Positions 63,990 to 64,000 of a stretch of 64,000 bases of DNA are shown in pieces. The translations under genes were made by a program, and so were the position numbers. Numbering within the stretch: the stretch's first letter is position 1; each line of letters opens with the position of its first letter. The stretch comes from a virus. The stretch lies in the IMG/VR virus record IMGVR_UViG_3300035704_000006, positions 1-64,000 of that record. The stretch is one strand, 5' to 3'. The notes beneath the pieces are model-generated. The model was not told where the DNA came from. It ran no database searches and saw nothing but the letters and a program-made list of their open reading frames with translations.

Positions 63990-64000
63990 GCTCCACCAGC

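Noticed and set aside
1-64000. CRISPR arrays, transposons and rRNA genes
   Set aside because: No regular spacer array, transposase motif or rRNA sequence was seen on either strand.

Overview
The window looks like most or all of the genome of a temperate, tailed (siphovirus-type) actinobacteriophage in its unintegrated form. It carries a complete HK97-type head and long-tail module: small and large terminase, portal, MuF-like protein, scaffold, capsid, connectors, major tail protein, a frameshifted tail assembly chaperone, a tape measure and tail-tip proteins. It also has a GH25 endolysin, a tyrosine integrase with an excisionase, and a phage replication set. An actinobacterial host is suggested by the GC-rich codon use, the common GTG/TTG starts, and families seen mainly in actinophages (DUF3631, DUF6221 and DUF2746-like). 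The genus cannot be named. The attachment site at 34.45-34.68 kb still has arm-type repeats on both sides of a tRNA-Thr(CGT) 3' half. That is what attP looks like, and is not expected of attL or attR, so the molecule is probably not an integrated prophage.

Layout. (1) 0.1-6.3 kb, plus strand: about 13 mostly tiny unknown genes, then a DUF3631 P-loop ATPase. (2) 6.3-7.0 kb: an AT-rich, repeat-bearing gap between converging transcription units. (3) 7.0-12.3 kb, minus strand: holin-like and other membrane proteins, GH25 endolysin, HNH nuclease, a gp49-like protein and a second decoration-like protein. (4) 12.6-33.6 kb, minus strand: replication, repair and modification. Genes here include primase-helicase, Dda-like helicase, RuvC-like resolvase, MazG-like NTPase, DNA polymerase III alpha split in two, uracil-DNA glycosylase, a cytosine methyltransferase in two overlapping frames, an SSB-like protein, a RecA/Sak4-like ATPase, a Cas4/RecB-like nuclease and a SNF2 helicase. 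(5) 33.7-38.5 kb: attP, integrase, excisionase and a divergent control region. (6) 38.6-62.8 kb, minus strand: the structural operon, read from the terminase leftwards to the tail tip. (7) 62.8-63.2 kb: a non-coding divergent region beside the small terminase gene. (8) 63.2-64 kb, plus strand: two small genes, which would join region 1 if the molecule is circular or permuted.

The most striking feature is a leader sequence, consensus CAATCCCGGCAAAGGAAAG. It sits directly before the start codon of 19 genes on both strands, mostly in the non-structural regions. About half of these leaders have a perfect or near-perfect stem-loop just upstream. Each long transcript therefore seems to be cut into modules, each opened by the same ribosome-binding leader. 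Other repeats found by reading are a period-9 GTTCCGGAA repeat at five loci, an 18-bp word encoding A-E-A-R-V/A-A in at least six unrelated genes, and a 27-bp direct repeat flanking one AT-richer cargo gene.

All functions are assigned from motifs and remembered family features. No database search was possible.
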